Origin: Microterricola viridarii
GTDB lineage: Bacteria; Actinomycetota; Actinomycetes; Actinomycetales; Microbacteriaceae
Length of the DNA: 64,000 nucleotides
NCBI RefSeq assembly: GCF_900104895.1
Contig: NZ_LT629742.1
Location: 3,720,001 to 3,784,000, forward strand
Reading direction: 5' to 3'
The notes beneath the pieces were generated by a model that made no database searches, was not told where the DNA came from, and saw only the letters and a list, made by a program, of their open reading frames with translations. Shown here one piece after another: positions 26,928 to 36,099 of this stretch (the stretch's first letter is position 1; each line of letters starts with the position of its first letter). The translations under genes and the position numbers were made by a program.

Positions 26928-29039
26928 ATGAGCTTGCCTTCCAAGATCCGCGCCATGCCCCGTTGGCAGACCATTGTGATCGGTTCCTCGATCGCCTCCG
27001 TCCTCATTGCCGGAGCAGTCACCACCACAATGGTGCTCACCGCTAAGCCCGATCCAGCCGTCGGCACCGGGCCCGCTATCGCGGCTGTGCCAGAGACTCC
27101 CAAGGTGTCGCCACCGGAGACTATGAGCGTTGCCGCGACTTTCGCCGGCTGGACCCTCGAGTCCGCGATTGGCGTTCAGCCGGCTGCAGAGACGGGCAAG
27201 ATCGAAGACGGCAACATCGCGCTCCTACTCAATGCTGACATTGCCGGCGCGGCGGATGCCTCCGCCGTGCTTTCTCAGCTGGTACCCGTCATCGGCGGTC
27301 TCGAGTACGAGTTCCGGGCATTGGTGCGCCTCGATTCAGCCAGCTCCGGCACGGGCTCCGTCGCGATAATGCTCGGTGAACAACAGCTGGATCTGCCCGC
27401 TCCTGCGCCGGCGTGGACCGAAGTGACCGGGATGTACACCGCTGAGCCTGGGCAGACTGAAATGCGGTTGGCCATCGCGGCCTCTGGCGATGTCGCGGGA
27501 TTCCGCATTGACGCGATCACCCTAGCGCCAATCGGCGAGACAACAAACGCCGTGCTGAACGGCTCCTTCGAGGATTTCGCAGCTCCGACCCAAATCACCA
27601 ACCCAGAGCTGATCATGCGAACGGGCGAAGCCTACATCGGCGTCTCCTGGCGCGCCGCCACGTTGAGCTGGGAAGTACTTAGCGAGACCGGAGCTGCGCT
27701 GCTCGACGGCACGCTACCCGCGAACTCCTCACTCAACCTGATTCCGCTCGGCGATTTGGAGCAAGGCTACTATTCGGTGTCCGTGGCCCCAGAAGATGGT
27801 TCCGCCGAGCCCATCACCGCGACATTCATGGTGCTGGACCAGACTACAATCCCTGCTGGTGAACGCGATTCGCGTTTCGGTGTCGGAACACACATTGGCG
27901 AGCCCTACTACGTGGGTTCGGAGACCGTCGGGGCCCAGATCGGTTTCGCACATGCCCGCACCGACGCACGATGGAGCCACATCGAGAAGGTGAAGGGCGT
28001 CTACGACTACCCGCAGATCCTCACCGATGGAGTTCGCGATTTCGAGGCAGCGGGAATGGACATGCTTCCCATCGTTGGCTATGGCAACAAGCTCTACGAC
28101 GCCGGCGCACCGAGCACTCCTGACGGCATCGCCGCATACGTCAGCCTAGCCAGCAACGTCGTCTCGACCTTCGACGCCCACGCACTCGAGGTATTTAACG
28201 AATTCAACAACCCGCTGCTTAACACGGGTGCCTGCGGCACAACTCCTGCCTGCTATTTGCCGATCTTGCAGGCAACGGCTGATCGCATCCGTGCGGAGTA
28301 CCCCGGCATCCCGATCGTGGGCCCGGCAAACGCCCGCACAGACGACGCTTTCCTCACCGGTTTGTACCAGCTTGGCGGCCTGGACTATCTCGATGCGGTC
28401 AGCTTCCACCCCTACGACTACGACTACGGAGACAACAAGGGCGCCGAGTTCCTAGTTGACAGCCTGAAGCAGGTCGAGGATCGCATCAAGGAGTACAACG
28501 ACGGCGAGGCCAAGCCGATTTGGATCACGGAACTCGGATGGACCTCGACCCTAGTCGAATCAGACAACCAACAGGCCGACTACCTGGTCCGATCCGAAGT
28601 CATCGCCTTCGCGTCTGGAGTCGAGCGCTTCTACTGGTACGACCTCGTAAACGACCACCTGCACCCGCTCGACCATGAGGGCAACTTTGGGATGGTGCGC
28701 CAGCAAACGGAGCAGATCCCCGCGTTCGAGCCGAAACGTTCCGCGATGGCTCAGAGCATGCTGATCCGCAAGATTGGCGGCAAGGACTTCGCTGTGAGGG
28801 ACAACTTGAACGAAACGACGTATTCCTATGCGTTCGGCAGTAGCGACGACACAACGCGTGTTGCCTGGTCAACCAAGCCTGTATCGGTGAGCTTCGCCAC
28901 CAAAGTACCGGTGAAGGTGACTTCGCAGTACGGCGAAGTGACAGTCGTCAAACCTATCAATGGAACGATCACCATCGAGCTGGGCGAGCAGACCATCTAC
29001 ATCGACGGAGATCTGAGTGTGGCGCGATTGATCGGATAG
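26928..29039 (+). CDS. Membrane-anchored clan GH-A-like glycoside hydrolase
   Basis: A 703-residue protein. An N-terminal helix (residues about 14-38, IVIGSSIASVLIAGAVTTTM) without a clear cleavage site suggests an anchor. Residues about 55-310 form beta-rich carbohydrate-binding-like modules (GLEYEFRALVRLD, NAVLNGSFEDF). A TIM barrel follows, with the acid/base Glu at about residue 425 (ALEVFNEFNNP) and the nucleophile Glu at about 535 (PIWITELGWTS), the layout of clan GH-A (GH39/GH5-like). A short beta domain ends the protein. AGGAG at 26919-26923 favours ATG 26928 over 26925. Lying within the polysaccharide locus beside the initiating transferase, it may trim or release the polymer outside the cell; the substrate is unknown. 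Confidence 0.8.
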   Translation: MSLPSKIRAMPRWQTIVIGSSIASVLIAGAVTTTMVLTAKPDPAVGTGPAIAAVPETPKVSPPETMSVAATFAGWTLESAIGVQPAAETGKIEDGNIALLLNADIAGAADASAVLSQLVPVIGGLEYEFRALVRLDSASSGTGSVAIMLGEQQLDLPAPAPAWTEVTGMYTAEPGQTEMRLAIAASGDVAGFRIDAITLAPIGETTNAVLNGSFEDFAAPTQITNPELIMRTGEAYIGVSWRAATLSWEVLSETGAALLDGTLPANSSLNLIPLGDLEQGYYSVSVAPEDGSAEPITATFMVLDQTTIPAGERDSRFGVGTHIGEPYYVGSETVGAQIGFAHARTDARWSHIEKVKGVYDYPQILTDGVRDFEAAGMDMLPIVGYGNKLYDAGAPSTPDGIAAYVSLASNVVSTFDAHALEVFNEFNNPLLNTGACGTTPACYLPILQATADRIRAEYPGIPIVGPANARTDDAFLTGLYQLGGLDYLDAVSFHPYDYDYGDNKGAEFLVDSLKQVEDRIKEYNDGEAKPIWITELGWTSTLVESDNQQADYLVRSEVIAFASGVERFYWYDLVNDHLHPLDHEGNFGMVRQQTEQIPAFEPKRSAMAQSMLIRKIGGKDFAVRDNLNETTYSYAFGSSDDTTRVAWSTKPVSVSFATKVPVKVTSQYGEVTVVKPINGTITIELGEQTIYIDGDLSVARLIG

Positions 29040-29109
29040 TGCGCTGAGGTTCTCCTAGCGGCTCGGATCACGAGCGGCTGGAGCGAGAATGAACTGGCAC
29101 GGTCGTCCT

Positions 29110-29133
29110 CACGGGCTCAGTCTCAGGCCCGTG
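29110..29133 (+). terminator. Possible terminator after the glycoside hydrolase gene
   Basis: CACGGGC (29110-29116) pairs with GCCCGTG (29127-29133) over a 10-nt loop, 70 bp after the hydrolase stop codon. No U-tract follows, so function is uncertain. Confidence 0.4.
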
Positions 29134-29256
29134 TAATGTTGATCGCGATGACCTGCCCTGTTCAGCTGGCAAGTTCGCACCAAGTTAGACGGCCTAAAGG
29201 GGATCCGCGTGTTGACCACTTGCAACGTTGAGCGCGTGTGGCGGGTATTGCAATAG

Positions 29257-30720
29257 ATGACGCGAACAGAATCAGCAGTATCGACACCGGTCCGGACATG
29301 GAAGCGCTCGTATGCCGTCCGACTCTTTTTCACTGATGCACTGAGCATTGTCGTAGCAGTCGCATTTTCGCAGCTCGTGTGGCTCAAAGACGGTCAATCG
29401 CTTGCGATCTCGCGCAGCCTGGGAAGCAACTTCACTCCGACCTACACACTCGTGTCGATTCTCATCGCCCTGCTGTGGCTTTTCTTCCTCGACTTCTTTG
29501 GCGCCCGCGAACACAAGAACATTGGCGCGGGCACGATTGAATACCGCCGCGTCGCCGACGCAACTCTTCGGCTGTTCGGGCTTCTCGCGATCGTAGCCTT
29601 TCTCCTCGGGGTGGAGCTAGGCCGGGGATATTTCCTCACGGCGCTCCCACTCGGACTGTTTCTGCTCTTGGTCAGCCGATGGCTCTGGCGTCAATGGCTG
29701 CGCAACCAACAGCGTGAAGGTAACTATCTTTCCCGAGCGCTCCTAATCGGCCAGCGCCTAAAGTCCGAACACGTCGCCCGCACCGTGAGCGAGCGACGTG
29801 AATCCGGCATCATAGCCATCGGCGCTCTCACGAAGCTTGGTCACACCGAGGACGACATCATGCCCGGCGTACCCGTGCTCGGAACATACAAGGAGCTGCT
29901 CCCCGTGATCGACCGGTTGTGTGTCGACATGGTGATGATCACCGGAGCGGATGACCTCGGCCCGAAGCACATGAGGCAACTCGGTTGGGACCTCGAGGCC
30001 CGCAATGTTGAACTCATTGTCGCTCCAGCCCTAACCGATGTCGCCGGTCCTCGCATTCACGCGCGCCCCGTCGCCGGTTTGCCGCTGATCCACGTGGAGT
30101 TCCCTCAGTTCGAGGGACGCAAACAGTGGACCAAACGGCTCTTCGACATCGTGGGATCTTCCATTCTCCTGCTTCTCACCTCGCCATTGCTGCTCGGTGT
30201 CGCGATCGCCGTGCGGGCTTCCAGCCCCGGACCGATCTTCTACACCCAGGAGCGTGTCGGGTTGCGCGGGCGGCGATTCGGGATGCTGAAGTTCCGCTCT
30301 ATGGTGCAAGGAGCGGACGACCAGTTGGCGAGTCTGCTCGACGCGCAGGGCACCTCAGACACACCGCTCTTCAAAGTCATCAATGATCCCCGCATCACTC
30401 CGGTCGGTCGCTTCATCCGCAAGTACTCGCTCGACGAGTTCCCGCAACTTCTCAATGTGCTTCTGGGGCAGATGAGTCTGGTGGGCCCCCGTCCACAGCG
30501 TGAAGCTGAGGTCGCACTCTACGACGACGCCGCGCACCGCCGACTCTTCATGAAACCGGGGATGAGCGGGCTCTGGCAAGTGAGCGGCCGCTCAAAGCTC
30601 TCGTGGGAGGACGCGATCCGGCTCGACCTCTACTACGTTGAGAATTGGTCGATCACAGGCGACATGATCATTCTGTGGCGAACTATCTCAGCCGTAGCTG
30701 CCGCCGACGGGGCGCACTAG
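29257..30720 (+). CDS. Undecaprenyl-phosphate sugar phosphotransferase, WbaP/PglC superfamily
   Basis: A 487-residue initiating enzyme that transfers a sugar-1-phosphate from a nucleotide sugar to undecaprenyl phosphate. Four or five N-terminal helices and a Rossmann-like middle part (CVDMVMITGADDL) precede the catalytic domain: KRLFDIVGSSILLLLTSPLL, GPIFYTQERVGLRGRRFGML then KFRSM, SLDEFPQLLNVLLGQMSLVG with PRP, and KPGMSGLWQVSGRS. These are the conserved blocks of polyprenyl phosphosugar transferases. The ATG at 29257 has a poor ribosome site. The stop codon TAG (30718-30720) lies inside the 6-bp target duplication of an IS481-type insertion, so the coding sequence was spared. It should start synthesis of the polysaccharide repeat. 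Confidence 0.92.
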   Translation: MTRTESAVSTPVRTWKRSYAVRLFFTDALSIVVAVAFSQLVWLKDGQSLAISRSLGSNFTPTYTLVSILIALLWLFFLDFFGAREHKNIGAGTIEYRRVADATLRLFGLLAIVAFLLGVELGRGYFLTALPLGLFLLLVSRWLWRQWLRNQQREGNYLSRALLIGQRLKSEHVARTVSERRESGIIAIGALTKLGHTEDDIMPGVPVLGTYKELLPVIDRLCVDMVMITGADDLGPKHMRQLGWDLEARNVELIVAPALTDVAGPRIHARPVAGLPLIHVEFPQFEGRKQWTKRLFDIVGSSILLLLTSPLLLGVAIAVRASSPGPIFYTQERVGLRGRRFGMLKFRSMVQGADDQLASLLDAQGTSDTPLFKVINDPRITPVGRFIRKYSLDEFPQLLNVLLGQMSLVGPRPQREAEVALYDDAAHRRLFMKPGMSGLWQVSGRSKLSWEDAIRLDLYYVENWSITGDMIILWRTISAVAAADGAH

Positions 30721-31655
30721 CTGTTTTTCCCGTGGACGTTGTGTACACGTTCGATCGGTGACTTGCCCTCGATGCCGGTGTGGGGCCCGTCGTGTTGCAG
30801 TGATGGATCCACGTAGGAAGGCTGCCGGCGCGGGCGTCGTCAAAGTTGTAGCGGTGGGCTCAGCCCCCACTCCGCGGCAAAGACGTGCTGTAAGCGCTCG
30901 ATCTTGCCATTGGTTTGCTGCCGGCCGGAAGGGGCGGGTGAAGCGGTGTCGGACTTCGCCGAGCGACTTGTGGAACAGGCCGAGCGGTAGCAGGAGCCAT
31001 TCCCGGTCATGACCCGGGTCACGGTGATGCCGTGGCTGGCGCAGAACGCGTTCGCTCGGGCCCAGGCCCCGGCCGCCATCTCTTTCTTCACATCCGTGAG
31101 GATCTCGGAGTAGGCGGGTCGGGAGCGGTCGTCGATCGTGGAGTGCAGGAAGCTATGCCCGACGCCCGACCTGCTGTTGCGTTTGCCGTTTTACCGGCCC
31201 AGGGCGCGGCGCCCGCAACAGTCCGGGATGCGGCCGAGTTTCTTCCCGTCCACGTGTACCAGCTCGGCCGGGCTCTCCCATTCGACCGGCAGCCCGGTGT
31301 TCAAGTCCAGGTGCCCTCGTAGGGGCCTCCGGTACCGGTTCAGCACCTTGCTCACCCAGGACTGTTGCAGGCCGAAGTGGTCGCCGATGCGAGGTGAGCC
31401 CATCGGCGGGTGAAGAGCAACACGATGAGGCGCCGCTCTGTGCGCCGCGGCAGCCGGATCCGCGAGGAGCGCGGCCGGACCGACTGATCGGCCGGCCCGG
31501 CACCCATTCCGAATCCGTGGCGAGCCACCCATTTGGCGATGGTGGCCCGGTGAATTGAAAGCGTTCCGCGACCCGGGACTGCGCCCGACCGCCCTGCACA
31601 ACGAGCAGAATAAGCTGCAGACGGCCCGACGGGGTGAGCTTGGCGTCGGCATCGG
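30717..31655 (-). pseudogene. IS481-family transposase, multiply disrupted
   Basis: Pieces in different frames read KLTPSGRLQLILLVVQGG, HRATIAKWVARHGFGMG, WVSKVLNRYRRPLRGHLD, PAELVHVDGKKLGRIPD (first catalytic Asp), HSFLHSTIDDRSRPAYSEIL, GITVTRVMTGNGSCYRS, QTNGKIERL (catalytic Glu) and PHTGIEGKSPIERVHNV. There is an in-frame TAA at 31191-31193 and several frameshifts, near 31.55, 31.4 and 30.8 kb. In addition the second catalytic Asp, in the usual TDNGSCY block, is Gly here. The final TAG (30717-30719) is supplied by the target duplication. Confidence 0.85.
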
Positions 31656-31773
31656 TAGCGCAGGAAGCGAGAACCTCCGCGGATCGTTTTGAGTGTGGTA
31701 TCCCCTATTGATACCGGAGGTTCTCGCTTGAGGCCCTCCTGCAACGCTGCTCACAACCTGTGTTGAAAGAGCA
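30722..31773 (-). mobile_element. IS481-family insertion sequence, inactive
   Basis: A 1052-bp element flanked by ACTAGC on both sides (30716-30721 and 31774-31779). That matches the NCTAGN target duplication known for IS481, and the size matches as well. The outer ends are TGTTTTTC (30722-30729) and, read inward on the other strand, TGCTCTTTC (31773-31765); further in, GTTGTG-type sequence occurs in both (30738-30751 and the complement of 31743-31757), giving imperfect inverted repeats of about 30 bp. The transposase is on the minus strand and is broken. The element sits between the WbaP-type gene and a glycosyltransferase gene. Confidence 0.85.
31665..31729. repeat. 15-bp perfect inverted repeat inside the IS, nested hairpin
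   Basis: AAGCGAGAACCTCCG (31665-31679) is repeated as its exact reverse complement at 31715-31729. Within the 35-nt spacer, GGTATC and GATACC form a second, smaller stem. It lies between the outer inverted repeat and the start of the transposase frame; it may be a regulatory hairpin of the element or the trace of another small element. Confidence 0.6.
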
Positions 31774-31798
31774 ACTAGCCACGACCACGACCACGGTT

Positions 31799-33028
31799 TC
31801 ACCCTCCCGCGTGCGACCGCTGGACTGATCCGAACTGCGTCTTGGGTCGCATCGAAGCAGTTGGATCAGGGTTGGGTCGAAGTTGCACCCGCGCCTCGAC
31901 AAGGGTTGTCCTAGCTAGGGATGCATCGACCCAGCTCGTGAAGCGAGCGTTGAACGCCTCGCGTGAGAACTTGGCGCTCTCCGCCCGGCAGGCTTCGGTG
32001 TCCAGCGCGGCTGCCGCAGCAATGGCACGAGCGAGACTGTCAGCATCCGGCGCTTCAAAATGAACCCCGGAGACGCCCTCGGTGATCGTCTCCGCGGATC
32101 CGCCTATCCAGCTGCCCACGACCGGGGTGCCGACGGCGATCGCCTCAATTGGCATGATCCCGAAGTCTTCGACCGGTGGAAAAACGTAGACCGTCGCGGC
32201 CTGGTAGAGCGCGTAGAGCAGCGCGCTCGATGGACTGTCGACGAAGTGGACGGGAACCGCGGCCTCGGCTGCGAGCGCCCGGAGCCGCGCATTCTCGGGC
32301 CCGCCGCCAGCCAAAACCACCGGAAGTCCCGCCTTGGAACCGGCCGCAATCACGAGATCAAGCCGCTTGTAGGGGATGAATCGGGAAGCGCCGAGAACGA
32401 ACTCGCGTGGCAAGCCTGCGAGCATTCCCTGTTCTTCTGGCGTTGTCAGCGCAGCCCATTCCAGTACCGACTGGAGCTTGGCGACCTCGACAGGCGGGTG
32501 GATCACTGTGGCCTCCACACCCCATGCATCACGAATTCGATCGGCAACATAGGCACTGTTGCCGGCGATAGCGGTCGCCTCAGCGGCGCGATGTCGGTCG
32601 ATCCTGCGGAGAGCGGGCGAAAGCAGGCGGGCCGGGAGACTATTGCCCCGTTCGTCGAGCTCAGGAGTCCAGATGTAGCGGGCCGGGGTATGCGCGTAGA
32701 CCAGCTTGGGCACACCCTCGCTGCGCCCGCGCGGGAGCACATGATGAGAGAAGAGATGGGAACTTGAGATCACCCAGTCGTAGTCGAGGTGTTTGGGGAC
32801 AGCGCTGCGCCATGCCATCGTGAGGAACGGCACGGAATGCGCTTTCTTCCCTCGCAGCGGCGATTTTGCCAGCCACAGCTCGTGCACGTCCCGGTCGGGA
32901 AAGCGGTGTGGCGCGTTGTTCCACGGAGTGACAATGTCGGCGTCCGGGTAAAGGGAGGCAATCGCCTCGAGAACATTCTCAGAGCCGCCGTGCGCCTCGA
33001 TCCATTCGTGCGCGATCAAGCCTGCCAC
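31799..33028 (-). CDS. Glycosyltransferase family 4 (GT-B), WbaZ-like
   Basis: A 409-residue GT-B enzyme. Early residues MAGLIAHEWIEAHGGSENVL are typical of the start of this family's acceptor domain. PKLVYAHTPARYIWTPELDE is a hallmark of WbaZ-type mannosyltransferases. The donor domain has FVLGASRFIPYKRLDLVIAA, LPVVLAGGGPENARLRALAA and VYVFPPVEDFGIMPIEAIAV with the EX7E pattern (EDFGIMPIE). The last 45 or so residues are a low-complexity tail ending near the insertion sequence; they may be an extension left after DNA rearrangement. The GTG at 33028 has GGGGAA 8 nt before it. Confidence 0.83.
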   Translation of the reverse strand: MAGLIAHEWIEAHGGSENVLEAIASLYPDADIVTPWNNAPHRFPDRDVHELWLAKSPLRGKKAHSVPFLTMAWRSAVPKHLDYDWVISSSHLFSHHVLPRGRSEGVPKLVYAHTPARYIWTPELDERGNSLPARLLSPALRRIDRHRAAEATAIAGNSAYVADRIRDAWGVEATVIHPPVEVAKLQSVLEWAALTTPEEQGMLAGLPREFVLGASRFIPYKRLDLVIAAGSKAGLPVVLAGGGPENARLRALAAEAAVPVHFVDSPSSALLYALYQAATVYVFPPVEDFGIMPIEAIAVGTPVVGSWIGGSAETITEGVSGVHFEAPDADSLARAIAAAAALDTEACRAESAKFSREAFNARFTSWVDASLARTTLVEARVQLRPNPDPTASMRPKTQFGSVQRSHAGG

Positions 33029-33474
33029 GTGTCGTTCCCCCTAGCGGATTTCGGCCGCGTCGCCGTGCTCTCAAGCCACGGCACAACTTCGCTCCGGAGC
33101 GAAGGCACCGTCACCATTCTAATCATTCAAGACGCCGCCCCAACCGCCCGGAGCATGACTCGAAGTCGTTTGGGGCTGAAGCGCGTGCTCACTACCGGCT
33201 GGCGGTCCACCAACGACCTCCTTGCCGACGTCGATGACGATCGACGCCCATGGCCAGTGACAGCAACAGGCCTTCCCCCACTGACCGATGCGCAACATCG
33301 GCCGTCTCACCGCTTGGGTGGGCCAGATGAGCACATACGGTTAGCGAGCGACTACCGAGTGGACTACCTCACTGCTCGCAGCTCGTTCGGCATCAGGTGA
33401 GCTGGTTCGCCGACATCGCAATTCCTCCCGTCGGCACTGGTGTGGCCCCGTCGCACCATGGATGCTAAGTAGTT
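33029..33474. other. 446-bp stretch without a gene
   Basis: This lies upstream of the minus-strand glycosyltransferase and downstream of a decayed flippase. I see no convincing coding sequence on either strand; it should contain the promoter of the transferase gene. Confidence 0.4.
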
Positions 33475-33965
<491 letters not shown>

Positions 33966-34533
33966 CTCGTGACGGAATTCGTTACCGCTGCCCGGCATTA
34001 GCACCCTCCGCCAACAGCAGTCCATCTCAAAGCACCGCCCCTAGGTTCCAAGACGTCAGCGGCGCGAGCTTTGCAATGAAGCCTTCGAGCGCCGAAGCTC
34101 CGAAACTCCGAGCTTGAAGGCGCGCGCGTTGCCGTAGCGCCCGCACGAGGATCCACGCAGGCCCCCCGATGTGATTCCGAGGCTGGCAATGTTCAGCAGT
34201 TCAGCAGCACCACTCGGACGGCAAACACGGGGGTAATCACACCAAAACTCGCCACCGTTCGGAGACGCGTAGGGAGAGATAGGGCCCGCGGACGCTGCGG
34301 CGAGCGCGAGTGCACTCAGCTGCCGTCACAGTGGCGCGCTCAAGAGCAGAACCCATCAAGATTCGCGAATGTGCAGTTCCCTTAGGCTCCCACCCGTGTC
34401 ATTAGTGATGCAACGCGGCCATGCTCGCACCGTGGGAGTAGCACAACGAATCCAGAACTTCAGACTGCGGCGAACATTCCGGCGGACACTCTCCACCAGG
34501 CGGGCTGCTGCGAAACGCAGAACCGCCCCCCGC
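33966..34533. other. 568-bp stretch between the two flippase pseudogenes
   Basis: No complete gene is visible. The left end may continue the decayed flippase in another frame (LRWTAVGGG near 34.0 kb), but matches are too weak to extend the pseudogene with confidence. The rest shows short frames with no protein character. Confidence 0.35.
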
Positions 34534-35715
34534 TCAGCTACGAACCAGCCCGCCCGTCCCGCCAAGAAGGCGAATCGCGCGGAGCCAGGTCATAGTGGCG
34601 AAGCTCAGTCCGGCCCCGGTAGCTCCAAATGCAATCGCACCAATGGCCGTCGCGAGCAGGGCCGCCGGGGTGATTGTCGCGGAGTTCACAAAGACGAAGC
34701 GGTCAGGATTCTGTGATTGAAGCACCGTCGAGATCAAGGGCGAGGCTCCCGCTGCAGGAATGCTCATTTATATCCAGGCAAACGCGCCAGCACCGTCAGC
34801 AAACGCACTGCCGAAAAGCAGCGACATCGCCGGCTCGCTGAAGAAGGTAAAGGGGATCAAACTCACGGTCGCGATACCGGCCTACTTTGCGATCTTCCAT
34901 GCTCGGCGTCGGGCTTCTGGGCCGGACATCACTGCCGAGGTGGGCATCAGGACCGCACTCAATGCGCTGGCCGCGAAGCCGAACGGCGCAAGACTCTTCG
35001 ACGCGGCTGCGTAGAGCCCGGCCGCCGTCGCGCCACTGACCGCTGTCACGATGACGGTATCCAGAGAACGGAGTGCCGCGAGCGAGTTATTGGCGGCCAA
35101 CGGCCACAACACCCTCATGAGTTCGATCTGGCTCACGCGCGAGCCCGTTTGAGGAACGAAAGTGACGTCGAGGAAATGCACCAAACCGATCATCGCAGCC
35201 GCTGCTTTTCCAATGCTGAAGGCGAGGACCGGGTTCGTGTCTGTGGGGACGAGCCCCAAAAAGATAGCGAGAGCCGCAACCGCTCGCAGGAGGATTGACG
35301 TTCCCGGGGTTCGGCTGATGCCGCATGCGATGGAAATTCCGACCTGCGCCTCAACGTTCTTGTCCACGCTCACAACAAATGCCAAGAGCACAGCTGTCAG
35401 CGTCTTCATCGGATGGTCCCCAATGACCAGCAAAGGCAAGGTCGCGGCCAGCACACCACCGACGACTGAGGAACTGATACTCAGTTTGAGCGCGGCTCGC
35501 ACAGCAGCGTAGTTCTCTCGTGAGTACTCGCACAGGATGAGCGTTGTGATGCCAAGACTCGCGATGCCCAACAGAGTCGTCTGCAATGAGATGGTCGTTA
35601 GGGTCAGGCCGAGGTCAGCGCCTGCAACAAGGCGCGCCAACAGCACAATTCCGAGCGCCTCTATCGTTGTTGCGGTGAGTCGAGCAAGGGCAAGTGTGCC
35701 GAATTGACGGCGCAC
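34534..35715 (-). pseudogene. Flippase-like MOP superfamily gene with two nonsense codons
   Basis: A single minus-strand frame of 394 codons is interrupted by TAG after RRRAWKIAK (34882-34884) and TAA after GAGAFAWI (34768-34770). Otherwise the frame and the protein continue: ATTIEALGIVLLARLVAGAD, LRSLDTVIVTAVSGATAAGL, SLIPFTFFSEPAMSLLFGSA and PLISTVLQSQNPDRFVFVNS are all typical of polysaccharide flippases of about 400-430 residues. The first 277 residues alone would lack the last helices and are unlikely to work. The start of the frame is a GTG at 35715 with no strong ribosome site, so the N-terminus may also be shortened. Readthrough is possible in principle but not supported. Confidence 0.8.
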
Positions 35716-36099
35716 TATGTGGTCTCAACGCAGAACTCATCGCAGCGCACGACAGTGTTGTTCCTCTTGAGTAGCTCCAACGACTCACACAGGGCTTCAC
35801 ATCAAGTGGCTTGCGTACCCGGGCACCCGGAACCACGGACTGCAAACACGGTTTGAGGCTGCCGAGCCTCACAAGCGTAAGCAGCTCACGATAGTGAACC
35901 CGCCCACAGCGAGCTACCCCGAGTTTGGGGGCGCGACCGTGCAGTGTGGGGTCGTGCGCTGCGCCCCGCGCTGTTGAGGCGCAGCCAGCTCAAGCGTCGA
36001 CCCGCGGGCTCGGCGAAGGCCAACTTGAGAACAACTCCTTGAAAAGCGAAGCGGCGGCCGTCCAAGGGAGGAAGCCCGACGCGATCTGCTGCGTGAGAT
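35716..36099. other. 384-bp stretch between the flippase pseudogene and UDP-glucose dehydrogenase
   Basis: No coding signal was found on either strand. This is where base composition changes from the lower-GC polysaccharide locus to the backbone, so it is a likely island border. Confidence 0.4.

Noticed and set aside
31840-33400. Plus-strand frames across the minus-strand glycosyltransferase
   Set aside because: They are shadows of the GT-B gene, with no domain content.
34882-35715. A stand-alone 277-residue membrane protein
   Set aside because: The same frame continues beyond the stop with conserved flippase sequence, so it is a truncated product of a nonsense mutation.
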